From Clostridia bacterium (GTDB lineage: Bacteria; Bacillota; Clostridia; Christensenellales; Aristaeellaceae): DNA of 64,000 bases. Under the pieces are notes generated by a model. It worked only from the letters and a program-made list of their open reading frames with translations, was not told the DNA's origin and searched no databases. The DNA lies in NCBI GenBank assembly GCA_017448975.1, contig JAFSKN010000047.1, positions 1 through 64,000 on the forward strand, written 5' to 3'. Shown in pieces: positions 17,695 through 26,639 of the stretch; the stretch's first letter is position 1, and the number at the start of each line of letters is the position of its first letter. The position numbers and the translations under genes are program-made.

Positions 17695-20535
17695 TTACAG
17701 TGTTCCCAAATCCATCGCCATCTGTTCCGGCGCTTCCGCCTTGATGGAAGCCGCCATGGAAAGGATTTCCGGCCAGGACACCACCAGATTGTTATAGGCG
17801 TAGCCCTCCTGAGCCCAACCCTTGCGCTCGCAGACGGTATACAGGCGATAGGCTAAAGCTTTGGCGTTTTCGGCGTTGCTGCTGTACATGAACGCAAGCT
17901 CCCTGGCGCAGCCCTTCACGCCCTCTTTTTCAAAGCGGTGGGCCAATTGCTGGGTCAGCAGCCAGATACATTCTTCTTTTCGGTTGATGTTATCCGGGAT
18001 TTCCTCCCGGGTCAGCAGGCGGACGCGGCCTTTGGCGGCTTGCAGTACGCGCCGGTCCGCCAGGGCCTGCAAGGAAGTGTTCTTGGCGGTCGCCAGAACC
18101 TGCGCTTCACCAAAGGCCATTTCATTGAACCCGAACTGCTGGAACAGATCGACGCAGAACCGGCTGCCGGAATCCATTTCTCCCTCCTGCTCGTGATAGA
18201 AGGCGTCCAATTCCTGATTGATGATTTGCAGGGCGGCGCGGACGGTCATGGGCTTGCCGTCCGCCTCCAGTACGCTCTTATAGCGGCTGAACACGCCGAT
18301 GCCGGGGCCGATGGCGCTTTGGGCCAAGTCCACAGGGGCGATGTTGGCGCTTTGCAGCTTTTCCAGGGCGGGCCGCATTTCCCGATGCAGAGCGTTGATG
18401 AACTCCCGGCGGGTGACGCTGCGGGCGGTTTCCTCCCGCTTGCGGCAGACCAGGACGATGGAGGAGGCCAAGGCGTTGGTGCCGCTGGCAATTTGGCGAA
18501 CAGCCATCTCTGTACGCATTGGCCATGTTCCTGTTATTGCAAACCCAGAACGAATAATTGCGGACAGCATTGTTTCCCAACCTGATGATGCAGTAATATC
18601 GTCTGAATTTGTATCGTTTTGCTTGAACGCATAATAAACTGTAACCGGTATATCTTCATGAGCGTATTTGTGCATTTGTACGCAAGTATTAAACATCCCG
18701 TCTTCAAAAAACTCTTTTGCTTCTGCCATACCACCTTTAAACCGATAAGGCGTTGCAACTAATTCTTCTGCTTTCGGGGTAAGCATTGTTCTAAAAATGC
18801 AAGGGAATGTGTCTTTAAGCGTTTGCCGCATCCATACATAGAAAAAATCAGATAAATCAGCATAACCAATATTATCATAATATGGGGGATCAGTAGAAAT
18901 CATTATTGATCTTAGCCCACAGTCGCTTTGAGCATCAAATTGTTTTGCATGTCCTGTATAGTTTGAACAAGGAAACATCTTAATGGCTTTATTCACCCAC
19001 TCAAGCATATTATCATAGCTGCCAGAAGAAGTGCAAAATGGATTGCATTCAGCGTAATCCCACACCATTGGGAGGGCTTGGCGGCCAAATGTATTCCTCA
19101 TTTTTTCACCGCTTGAATGCCATGAACAGATACTTGAATGATAATCTACCAATTTGTCCACAACAAACCCTAAATATATCCCAATCGCTTCTCCATAAGC
19201 ACGTGCCCCTGCTCCATTATCTTCAATTCCTATATGGTCATTAAACATACCACTGTTTTCTGCGTCTTTTTCAGCCTGTATCTGCGCTTCTTTTACGAGA
19301 GCGGAAAAGGTAGTCAATGCCTTCAATTGGCGACCGGTAAACAGATGCCCCCATGTAGTTAATCCATAAGCAGAGCAAACACCTCCTGTCACCATAGCGC
19401 GGGTAGGCGTACTGCCGTTTAAAAAAGTACTGCGAATATTGTTCGCTTCTTCGGTATCATTTTCATTTATTCCAAGTATTTCGTGTTCTCCATTGGGAGA
19501 AAAATAAACTCTCCCATTTTTTCCCTGTGCAACGATTGCCATTAGCCGCTGTGACAATTTTCCGGCTTTTCCTTGGTCTTGTATATACTCTCTTTGAATG
19601 GGCGCTTTTGTTAAACAGCAAACAAAGTCCTTTGCTTTGCCAGCTTTTGTTCCATATGCTTTTATTGCTTCTTCCTGCTTGGAAATTGATCCTGACTTGA
19701 CTTCAAATCTCCAACCATCTTTTTCATTTGAATCTTCCACAATTTCTACCCATGCTTTATTGCCTTTTTTGGTTGAAAGCATTTGAGAAGATATTAGCGG
19801 TACATATGCACCGTGCGCTAACGGATTGGGAGAAACAACTGTTCTTGCCCAAATCCAAGCAATTACTGTGTATTCATTTCCGTCATTATCCGTTATTTTA
19901 GGATACAATTCACCGATACGCTCAAAGGCTTTTTTCTTCATCCATTCGCCGTAATAGCGCACATCCTCCGCCAGCCCCGCCGCGCCGGTCCAGCCCTCTC
20001 CTTGCTCGCTGCCCATCTGCTTTTCCCGAATCTGCGGGTTCACCGGGGGTTGATTGGCGAACTTGGGCGGTATCTCGATCATGGCCTTGTTGATCATCAC
20101 GGCCACAGGGTTCAGGTCGTGGGCGTGGGCTTCCAGCCCCAAGCGCTGGGCCTCTAAGGGAATGGCCCCGCCCCCCGCGAAGGGGTCCAGCAGCGCCGGG
20201 GGATTGTTGCCCGTGGATTTCATGATCTCCGCCTTGGCTTCCTCCAGCACCAGGGGATTATTGCTGTTTTCCCATACCACCAGCCGGGACAGAATATCGA
20301 ACAGACGCTCCCGCTCCTTCTGCTGCGCTTCCTCCGTGGGGAACTGCTCCGGGTGGCTGGAAGGATCGTCCACCAACGACGACCAGATCACAGCCCGGGC
20401 CGTCGCCAAAGGCCGCCGTGCCCACCATAAATGCAGGGTGGACGGGTGCCCGTGACGAATGGACTTTTCCCGCGCCGATTCCGCGTTGATCTTTTCCAAC
20501 GGCAGAGCGACTTCGATTAACTTCTTCGTATACAT
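17695..20535 (-). CDS. DUF1156 N6-adenine-type DNA methyltransferase
   Basis: The 946-residue protein has the DUF1156 N terminus (LPLEKINAESAREKSIRHG, HLWWARRPLATARAVI), the SAM-binding motif I DPFAGGGAIP (about 117-126) and the catalytic motif IV DPPYYDN (about 546). DPPY methylases usually modify adenine N6. Family members occur in anti-phage operons with DUF499 ATPases and SNF2 helicases, presumably marking self DNA. About 20535-19955 and 18535-17695 are GC-rich like the neighbours, whereas about 19955-18535 (residues roughly 195-667) is clearly AT-rich. The middle, likely including the target-recognition part, may have been swapped. The reading frame is intact throughout. Confidence 0.85.
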   Translation of the reverse strand: MYTKKLIEVALPLEKINAESAREKSIRHGHPSTLHLWWARRPLATARAVIWSSLVDDPSSHPEQFPTEEAQQKERERLFDILSRLVVWENSNNPLVLEEAKAEIMKSTGNNPPALLDPFAGGGAIPLEAQRLGLEAHAHDLNPVAVMINKAMIEIPPKFANQPPVNPQIREKQMGSEQGEGWTGAAGLAEDVRYYGEWMKKKAFERIGELYPKITDNDGNEYTVIAWIWARTVVSPNPLAHGAYVPLISSQMLSTKKGNKAWVEIVEDSNEKDGWRFEVKSGSISKQEEAIKAYGTKAGKAKDFVCCLTKAPIQREYIQDQGKAGKLSQRLMAIVAQGKNGRVYFSPNGEHEILGINENDTEEANNIRSTFLNGSTPTRAMVTGGVCSAYGLTTWGHLFTGRQLKALTTFSALVKEAQIQAEKDAENSGMFNDHIGIEDNGAGARAYGEAIGIYLGFVVDKLVDYHSSICSWHSSGEKMRNTFGRQALPMVWDYAECNPFCTSSGSYDNMLEWVNKAIKMFPCSNYTGHAKQFDAQSDCGLRSIMISTDPPYYDNIGYADLSDFFYVWMRQTLKDTFPCIFRTMLTPKAEELVATPYRFKGGMAEAKEFFEDGMFNTCVQMHKYAHEDIPVTVYYAFKQNDTNSDDITASSGWETMLSAIIRSGFAITGTWPMRTEMAVRQIASGTNALASSIVLVCRKREETARSVTRREFINALHREMRPALEKLQSANIAPVDLAQSAIGPGIGVFSRYKSVLEADGKPMTVRAALQIINQELDAFYHEQEGEMDSGSRFCVDLFQQFGFNEMAFGEAQVLATAKNTSLQALADRRVLQAAKGRVRLLTREEIPDNINRKEECIWLLTQQLAHRFEKEGVKGCARELAFMYSSNAENAKALAYRLYTVCERKGWAQEGYAYNNLVVSWPEILSMAASIKAEAPEQMAMDLGTL

Positions 20536-20577
20536 TTTAAATATCCCCTATTCATTCCAATAAACTGATTTGATCTG

Positions 20578-21858
20578 TTATCTCATCCGTTTTGGAGGCA
20601 AACCTGCTAAAGCAAGCAAATCATTTCTATCTTGCGTAGCAAGCCAAATTAGAAAGCCCTTATCCACCACATGTAACTTAAGATTGGATTCATCATAGTC
20701 TAAGATAATAGGTTGAATTGACTTTGCTATCTGTAATGAAGAAACTGCTTTTAGAGCCTGAGTAACATTTCCAGGGTTTAGGTTTCTACCATTAGGATGA
20801 ACAGATTCAATAGTTGTTCTTATGGTACGATATGATAGTCCCCTGGATAATTCATTGATCCCAGAAGTGAGAACAGGATATAATAACCATTTATGCATTT
20901 CCAACGCTGTTTCTTGAAAACCTGTCGCATATTGTGAAAGAAATGTATTATAACGACCAGATTGTTCTTGAACAATTCTTCTGACGATTTCCTTTGCTGA
21001 AATGTTGTATCCAACACGTGTTTTTTGCTCCTGAGTAGCTAAAACTCCTTTTTCTTCACAAACAAGGTGGCAAGCTTCCTGAACAATATATACATTACCA
21101 GAAGCTACTTCAAGAAGTTCATTAATAAATCCTTCTGCAAATGAGATATTTAAACACGTTGCACCCTCTTGAATAACACGCTTTAAGTCATCATCATTCC
21201 ACAAGTCAGCATTGATCGGAATAATCCTTCCCGTAAGATCTCCGTTGTATATTACTAACTTGTTTTCATCGAGCCATACACCTACGATGATAAAGCAAAG
21301 GTCAGAACTCTCGTGAAAAGCTTTTAACTCAATGGCAAAGTCTCTTTGCGTTTCAGTTTTCAAATAATGAAAATCTTCCAGAACAATATACTTATGGAAT
21401 TCAATATGATCCAATGCTGCTATTATATCATTTGTATCATTCAAATCTATTTCCAAAGGTTGAAATGATTCTTCCTGCCCAAGAGTATTTTCAGTTTCAT
21501 ATCCTTTCGATGCGGTATATAACTCAGGAATTTTACCTGAAAACGTTGCGGTAATCTTTGTTTTTCCGCTAAAAGAAGTTTTTGAGCTGGTATTTATTTC
21601 ATACCCTGCCCGTTTAAGTATATTTGTGTTTAAATCGGATATAGTCCATCTATTACTGCATTGAATAAGAATATATTCTGATTCTTCTAAACAATGCTTC
21701 CTTAAGCATGTCTTACCTTGTTTTGAACTGCCAAAAATAGTTATATGCTTTTTCCGATTTAGATTATTCCGTAGTTTATTATCAACATTATCACGTTCGA
21801 CATAATTGATTGGTATATCTCTTGAAAGGCCATACACGTCTTCCAGTTTATAGTTCAT
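20578..21858 (-). CDS. AAA/STAND-like ATPase of the methyltransferase-helicase system
   Basis: The 426-residue protein starts with an ORC/AAA_22-like P-loop: Walker A FGSSKQGKTCLRKH (about residues 41-54) and a Walker B-like IVLEDFHYLKT (about 160). A helical region follows, which may include a winged helix at the C terminus. AAAGGAGTG precedes the ATG, and an in-frame start 27 bases upstream overlaps the helicase stop. It lies between helicase and methyltransferase genes in one operon. It could be the ATPase of a helicase-methylase-ATPase (Hma-like) trio, or a sensor. It is AT-rich, unlike the flanking helicase gene. Confidence 0.65.
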   Translation of the reverse strand: MNYKLEDVYGLSRDIPINYVERDNVDNKLRNNLNRKKHITIFGSSKQGKTCLRKHCLEESEYILIQCSNRWTISDLNTNILKRAGYEINTSSKTSFSGKTKITATFSGKIPELYTASKGYETENTLGQEESFQPLEIDLNDTNDIIAALDHIEFHKYIVLEDFHYLKTETQRDFAIELKAFHESSDLCFIIVGVWLDENKLVIYNGDLTGRIIPINADLWNDDDLKRVIQEGATCLNISFAEGFINELLEVASGNVYIVQEACHLVCEEKGVLATQEQKTRVGYNISAKEIVRRIVQEQSGRYNTFLSQYATGFQETALEMHKWLLYPVLTSGINELSRGLSYRTIRTTIESVHPNGRNLNPGNVTQALKAVSSLQIAKSIQPIILDYDESNLKLHVVDKGFLIWLATQDRNDLLALAGLPPKRMR

Positions 21859-21874
21859 TTTTTTCACTCCTTTG

Positions 21875-24800
21875 TTAATGTCCACTATCTAATTCTTCCA
21901 GAGTCCCAATCCTTATCAGATCGGTAATTTCATAATTCACGCTTGTCGCTCCCATATCCGGTGCGGTGTTGAATGGCCGTTTCAGATAGACAGCGTGGGT
22001 TTGGTCGCCGTCCACTTCCACAATTGCCAGAACAAATTCTTCCGGCTTATTCAGGGCCGTCAGGATTTCGTTCTTTGTTGCTGTAATAGTTGTTGCTCCC
22101 TTTTGCCGCCCTTTCACCTCGATGAACCGCAGGCAGTTTCCGCCATTCCGGTGATTCTCCGGCACGGTGGATTCGATATCATAGCCCACTTTTTCCATGC
22201 TCACGTCCCGGGAGATGTTGCCCATGGCCTGTTCATGCTGCATGACACAGTTCATGGCTGCCTTTTCTACCGCCGTCCTGTTCTGGCTGAACAAATCTCC
22301 CGTGTTGGGCTGGCCGGTGAGCCGGTTCAGCAAACCTTGGGGAATGATCAGTGCGCCGCCCGCAATCACCGGCGGGCAGGGACTGATGTGCTTTTCCTCG
22401 TCCAGTTCGCTGAGCCGTTTTTCCAGCCGGGCCTGCAAATCATCCGCCCGGCGCTGGGCGTTATCGGAATTCAGCTTCGGATTGCCTTTTCCTGCCGCTT
22501 CTTTCTGACGAAGATCGGAAGCGCGGTAGTCCCAATACTGTATTTCTTCCGTCAGGCGGGTCTTGACGGCCTTCGCCACCTTGTCGGCGTATTCCTGCCG
22601 CCGTTTCCGCACTTCCTGATAATGTACCGGCACGATATCCGTCATAGCGTAATGAATGGCGATGTCCTCGATATTGCCCGACAGCCAGGCTTGCGTTTTG
22701 GCGAATGCCAGTGCCGCCTTGGTTTCGTCCTCCGTGGCGGCCCGATAATCCAGGTACGGTGCGTACCCGGCTTTGCGCGCCTGGCCGGATTCATCGATCT
22801 CCACAAATTGCAGGCTCTTGTCCACAACGCGCTGTGCGCCGTTGGGGAGCCTGTGGCCGTCCTGGAAAGCGTCCTCAATATAGAACAGCAGCAGGGGCTG
22901 ATCTCCGGGATCATTCTCGTCGATCATCACCGCCCCGCGTTTCAGTACGTCCGCTCTCTGCTCCAGCGTCAGGTCGATCACGGCTTCCAGCAAGGGATGG
23001 CCGGGGCAAAGCTGATCCGCTACCGGCAGGCCGGGAACATGGACATACTGCTTATCAAAGCATACCCGCTCATACCGGGGAGCCACCGGAACGCCGAAAC
23101 CGATCTGCTGATCCCGGGAGCGAACCTTGTAAGGCACATTGGAAATCTCCCAGCGGCCCTTTTCCCGTTTGCGGATCGCGCCGCCCAGGGCCTTGAACGC
23201 TTCGATGAAGAACGCTTCCACAAAATGAGGCTGGAGCTTGTGGGCTTCCATGCGCTCCATGTCCTCGCGGATCATGTTGACCCGATGAACGTCCATTACG
23301 TCGTCGGTGAGCGCTTCCTCGTTCATCAAATCCAATAGCTTCTGCCGGTCCAGGCTGCGATCCACCACCTGCTGCATCCGGGCGCGGGTGGCGGGATCAT
23401 TGCCATAGCGAATCGCCTCCACCAGCAAATCGCGCAGAGGCTTGTTGTCGAAGGTGACTTTGCCTAAAATATCGAACACGCGGCCGGAAAGCGCCGCCTT
23501 TTCTTCTTCCAGCTTCTCAAATAAGCGCTGGAAAACCTCGCCTTCCCGGGTTTCCTGGGAAACCAGGTTCCACAGATAGCATACTTCCGTCTGTCCGATG
23601 CGGTGGATGCGGCCAAAGCGCTGTTCCAGACGATTGGGATTCCAGGGCAGGTCGTAATTCACCATCAAGTGCGCCCGCTGGAGGTTGATGCCTTCGCCCG
23701 CCGCGTCGGTGGCGATCAGGATGCGCACGTCTTTATCCTGCTTGAAGCTGGTTTCGATCTTCCGGCGGTCATCCCGCAGCATCCCGCCGTGGATGGTGAC
23801 CACCGCTTCCGGCTTGCCGAAAAGCGTGCGGATCTTATCCGCCAGATAGTTCAGGGTGTCCCGGTGCTCGGTGAAGATGATCAGCTTTTCCCGGCTGCCG
23901 TTTTTCTCATACATGAGCTCGTTTTCCTGGAGCAGGCTGGAAAGCTCGTCCCATTTTCGATCCTGGCCGCTGGCACGCACTTCGTTGGCCATCTGTTCCA
24001 GCCGGAGCAGCGTGTCGATTTCCGCTTCCAGTTCGGAAATGGTACGAGCGGCGGACGCCTGATCCGCCACCTGTTCTTCTTCCTGCTCCAGTTCATCCCC
24101 CGGCATTTCATCCAGATCATCCGGATCATCCGCGACGATCTCCTGAACGCGCTTTCCAAGCTTTTCTTCCGCGAGACGGTTTTGCAGCCGTTCCCGCCTG
24201 CGGCGAAGGGATTGATAAATCGCTTCCGGCGAAGACGCCAGACGGCGCTGCAGGATGGTCAGGGCAAAACCGACAGTAGACCGCTGCTGGCCGTCCAAAT
24301 GATCGGCGCGGTTGAATTCATCCTGTACGTAGGATGTTACCGCCGAATAAAGTCTTTCCTCGGCGTCGGAAAGATCATAATTCACCGTGTAGGCGATGCG
24401 CTCCGGGAACAGGGGCGTGCCGTCGAACTTGAGCAAATCTTCCTTGACCAGACGGCGCATCACATCGCTGACGTCAATGGACTGATTGCTGGTGCGCAGC
24501 GCGCCTTCAAAGCGATCCTGATCCACCAGGGACATGAACAACTGAAAGTCTTCTTCCTTGCCATTATGGGGAGTAGCCGTCAGAAGCAGGAAATGCCTCG
24601 TCAGGCCGGAAAGCAGGCGGCCCAGCAGGAAACGCTTTGTATATTTCGCTTCGCCGCCCCAAAAGGACGCGGACATCTTGTGCGCTTCGTCGCAGACGAT
24701 CAAATCCCATTCGGAAATTTTCAGCTTTTCCTGCAATTCCTCGTTTCGGGAAAGCTTATCCAGACGCGCAATGGCATAATTCACTTCCGTGAAGGCGTTG

Positions 24801-25378
24801 CCGGAAACAGCCGATTCAAGGCGGTCATTGGTTAGCAGTTCAAAACGCAGATGAAACTTGGAATAAAGCTCATCCTGCCACTGCTCGCATAGATTGCCAG
24901 GCGCAACGATCAAGCAGCGTTTCAGGTCGCCGCGTATGATCAGCTCCTTCAGCAGCAGGCCGGTCATGATGGTTTTGCCAGCGCCAGGGTCGTCCGCCAG
25001 CACATAGCGCAGAGGCAGACGGGGAAGCATTTCTTCATAGACCGCGCTGATCTGGTGCGGCAGCGGATCAATGGAGGACGTATGCACCGCCAGATAGGGA
25101 TCAAATAAATGGGCAAGCTGAATCCGGTACGCTTCGGAAACCAGGCGCATCTTGTCTCCGTCCACGTCGAAACTCCATGGCAGGCTTTTTGATACAATCT
25201 CCATGGAGGATTCATCTTCCCGATAAATCACACGCTCGCCAGTCTGTCCGCGATTGGTTTTATAAAACACTTCCAGGCACGCGGTTCCGTGCCATTTCGC
25301 CGTGACAACGGTGACCGGTTCGTGGGGGATGATGCCAAGAACGATGCTGCCATCGGTTAAGTCTTCAAGCCTTGCCAT
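21875..25378 (-). CDS. SNF2/DEAH-type helicase with C-terminal DUF3883 domain
   Basis: The 1167-residue protein is a superfamily 2 translocase. Its motifs are Walker A DDPGAGKT (129-136), DEAH (about 227), LLTATPHNGKEED (about 270) and the C-terminal arginine-finger motif FGRIHRIGQTE (about 590). A coiled acidic insert occupies about 395-450. The end carries a DUF3883-type nuclease-like domain (GYDIES, then RFIEVKGRQ, about 1070-1105). DrmD of DISARM and other phage-defence helicases share this architecture. It is the first gene of the minus-strand operon and is preceded by GGGAAGGG. It probably tracks along foreign DNA for the ATPases and methylase downstream. Confidence 0.85.
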   Translation of the reverse strand: MARLEDLTDGSIVLGIIPHEPVTVVTAKWHGTACLEVFYKTNRGQTGERVIYREDESSMEIVSKSLPWSFDVDGDKMRLVSEAYRIQLAHLFDPYLAVHTSSIDPLPHQISAVYEEMLPRLPLRYVLADDPGAGKTIMTGLLLKELIIRGDLKRCLIVAPGNLCEQWQDELYSKFHLRFELLTNDRLESAVSGNAFTEVNYAIARLDKLSRNEELQEKLKISEWDLIVCDEAHKMSASFWGGEAKYTKRFLLGRLLSGLTRHFLLLTATPHNGKEEDFQLFMSLVDQDRFEGALRTSNQSIDVSDVMRRLVKEDLLKFDGTPLFPERIAYTVNYDLSDAEERLYSAVTSYVQDEFNRADHLDGQQRSTVGFALTILQRRLASSPEAIYQSLRRRRERLQNRLAEEKLGKRVQEIVADDPDDLDEMPGDELEQEEEQVADQASAARTISELEAEIDTLLRLEQMANEVRASGQDRKWDELSSLLQENELMYEKNGSREKLIIFTEHRDTLNYLADKIRTLFGKPEAVVTIHGGMLRDDRRKIETSFKQDKDVRILIATDAAGEGINLQRAHLMVNYDLPWNPNRLEQRFGRIHRIGQTEVCYLWNLVSQETREGEVFQRLFEKLEEEKAALSGRVFDILGKVTFDNKPLRDLLVEAIRYGNDPATRARMQQVVDRSLDRQKLLDLMNEEALTDDVMDVHRVNMIREDMERMEAHKLQPHFVEAFFIEAFKALGGAIRKREKGRWEISNVPYKVRSRDQQIGFGVPVAPRYERVCFDKQYVHVPGLPVADQLCPGHPLLEAVIDLTLEQRADVLKRGAVMIDENDPGDQPLLLFYIEDAFQDGHRLPNGAQRVVDKSLQFVEIDESGQARKAGYAPYLDYRAATEDETKAALAFAKTQAWLSGNIEDIAIHYAMTDIVPVHYQEVRKRRQEYADKVAKAVKTRLTEEIQYWDYRASDLRQKEAAGKGNPKLNSDNAQRRADDLQARLEKRLSELDEEKHISPCPPVIAGGALIIPQGLLNRLTGQPNTGDLFSQNRTAVEKAAMNCVMQHEQAMGNISRDVSMEKVGYDIESTVPENHRNGGNCLRFIEVKGRQKGATTITATKNEILTALNKPEEFVLAIVEVDGDQTHAVYLKRPFNTAPDMGATSVNYEITDLIRIGTLEELDSGH

Positions 25379-25497
25379 GTTTTTTCCCTTCCCGTTTTTG
25401 CGTAGGTATGTCTTCTTTCTGCTGCTGCCGCCGTTTCTTCCGCGTCAGGGGGGATTGCGCTTTCCGGCAGTAAAGTATCGATTGCTCATACACCATG

Positions 25498-25526
25498 ATT
25501 TTATCATAGTTTCTTCCCTGCAACAA
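25498..25526 (-). promoter_or_regulatory. Candidate promoter of the defence operon
   Basis: On the minus strand TTGTTG (25521-25526) and TAAAAT (25498-25503) are 17 bases apart, about 120 bases before the helicase start. An inverted repeat CAATGAC/GTCATTG at 25524-25530 and 25548-25554 overlaps the -35 side and could be an operator. The rest of the 234-base gap between helicase and regulator genes shows no ORF I support. Confidence 0.45.
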
Positions 25527-25612
25527 TGACTTTTTTTCAGTAAGCAGGTCATTGTCCCATGGATTGCGGCACTTCTTTTGTATCCGCTGGATAGGGTTAA
25601 AAATACGTTATC

Positions 25613-26491
25613 TTAGTACCTTATCTTCCACACCCATTTTTCCATCCTCGGAATCAATTCCATTCGGATACCAAATTTTAGGGCTTCATCTTCCCCTGCC
25701 ATGATCTTTTCCACGATGGGGATCATCATTTCCCGCCGTTCCCCCAACAGGTCGCCAACGTAACGCGCCATTCGATTTTGCGGATCACGGAGCCATTCCA
25801 GCAAATCAGGCACCAGCAGCGCAAGCTGTTCGTCGGAAAGGCGCTGAAGATTGGGCAGGGCGTCGAGATCATTGTCCCGCTTGGGGAGCAATCTGCGAAG
25901 GGTATCCAATTCCTTTTTCTGACGATCTTCTTCCGGCTGCTTCCGCCAGTCCTTATAAGGGATTCTCTTTCCACAGTCGTCACTTGTTTCGGGCCAATTG
26001 ATCTTCCATTCAAAATATTCTTCCTTTGTGATCAGACCAATCCGCAGTTCATGCTGCCGGAAAGCCCATTCCGTCATGCAATCATCCAGGAAGGAACCAT
26101 ATCTCAGCCAGAATCCATGGGGCGCGTGGGCGGGCCAATAAGCGTTATCGTGGTAATACACATTGATATCCTCGGTGGTATCCACTCTTTCGCCGGGAAT
26201 CCGTTTCATCTGGAAAACGTGCATAAGGCCAGGGTTTTCTTCTTCCAGCCAGAAGAACAACTCCATCAATTCTGTCGTATTGCTGCCAGTCGTATCATAC
26301 AGCGCGTTGGGGGACACATCCAACGCCTTCGCCATCTTGTCCAGCAGTTCTTTCGACGGCGTTCTGAATCCAATTTCATATTGACCGATCCGTGCCTGAG
26401 ATGTATCTCCCATATCCAGCTTTCTCCCCAGTTCCGCCTGCGTCATGCCACGAAACTGGCGGATTCTTTTGATTTTGTCTCCGACCTTCAT
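25613..26491 (-). CDS. XRE-family (Cro/CI-type) transcription regulator
   Basis: The first 65 of 292 residues are a helix-turn-helix domain (KIKRIRQFRGMTQAELGRKL, then ARIGQYEIGFRTPSKELL, then LDVSPNALYD). The rest is an unrecognised, tryptophan-rich helical domain that may sense a ligand or partner. GGAATGGGAA precedes the ATG at 26491; the frame is open further upstream, but through the promoter region. Two inverted repeats with core AATTATC-N6-GATAATT flank the promoter driving rightward transcription, and one sits just upstream of this gene's own promoter. It therefore probably controls itself, the leader RNA and the recombinase side, a lysogeny-like switch. Confidence 0.8.
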   Translation of the reverse strand: MKVGDKIKRIRQFRGMTQAELGRKLDMGDTSQARIGQYEIGFRTPSKELLDKMAKALDVSPNALYDTTGSNTTELMELFFWLEEENPGLMHVFQMKRIPGERVDTTEDINVYYHDNAYWPAHAPHGFWLRYGSFLDDCMTEWAFRQHELRIGLITKEEYFEWKINWPETSDDCGKRIPYKDWRKQPEEDRQKKELDTLRRLLPKRDNDLDALPNLQRLSDEQLALLVPDLLEWLRDPQNRMARYVGDLLGERREMMIPIVEKIMAGEDEALKFGIRMELIPRMEKWVWKIRY

Positions 26492-26542
26492 ATACTTCCC
26501 ATTCCTTCTGTCAGTTTTCCCTGAAACAACAGCCCCATTCAT

Positions 26543-26571
26543 AGTATACAGCCATGGGCAGAATTTTTCAA
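26543..26571 (-). promoter_or_regulatory. Promoter of the XRE regulator gene
   Basis: Minus-strand TTGAAA (26566-26571), 17-base spacer and TATACT (26543-26548), about 50 bases before the regulator's ATG. The first operator begins six bases upstream of this -35. Confidence 0.75.
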
Positions 26572-26576
26572 CAGAA

Positions 26577-26598
26577 AAATTATCTGATTTGATAATTT
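26577..26598. promoter_or_regulatory. Operator 1 between the divergent promoters
   Basis: Inverted repeat AAATTATC-TGATTT-GATAATTT. It lies between the -35 boxes of the leftward and rightward promoters. The 14-base sequence ACAGAAAAATTATC is repeated exactly at 26571 and 26641. Confidence 0.75.
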
Positions 26599-26603
26599 TC
26601 AGC

Positions 26604-26632
26604 TTGACAAGAGTAGAAACCGGCGTTATAAT
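26604..26632 (+). promoter_or_regulatory. Strong rightward promoter toward the leader RNA and recombinase
   Basis: Perfect consensus: TTGACA (26604-26609), 17-base spacer, TATAAT (26627-26632). It is flanked by the two operators, so a bound regulator would block it. The nearest credible start codon is more than 500 bases downstream. Confidence 0.85.
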
Positions 26633-26639
26633 GGCATCG

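Noticed and set aside
21995-24835. Two 400-codon plus-strand frames opposite the helicase
   Set aside because: Shadow frames of a gene with intact SF2 motifs; no start signals.
11544-25378. Classic BREX or DISARM system
   Set aside because: PglZ, BrxL and Lon-like genes of BREX and the DrmA/DrmB/DrmC set of DISARM are absent; only single shared domains (DUF499-type ATPase, DUF3883 helicase) are present.
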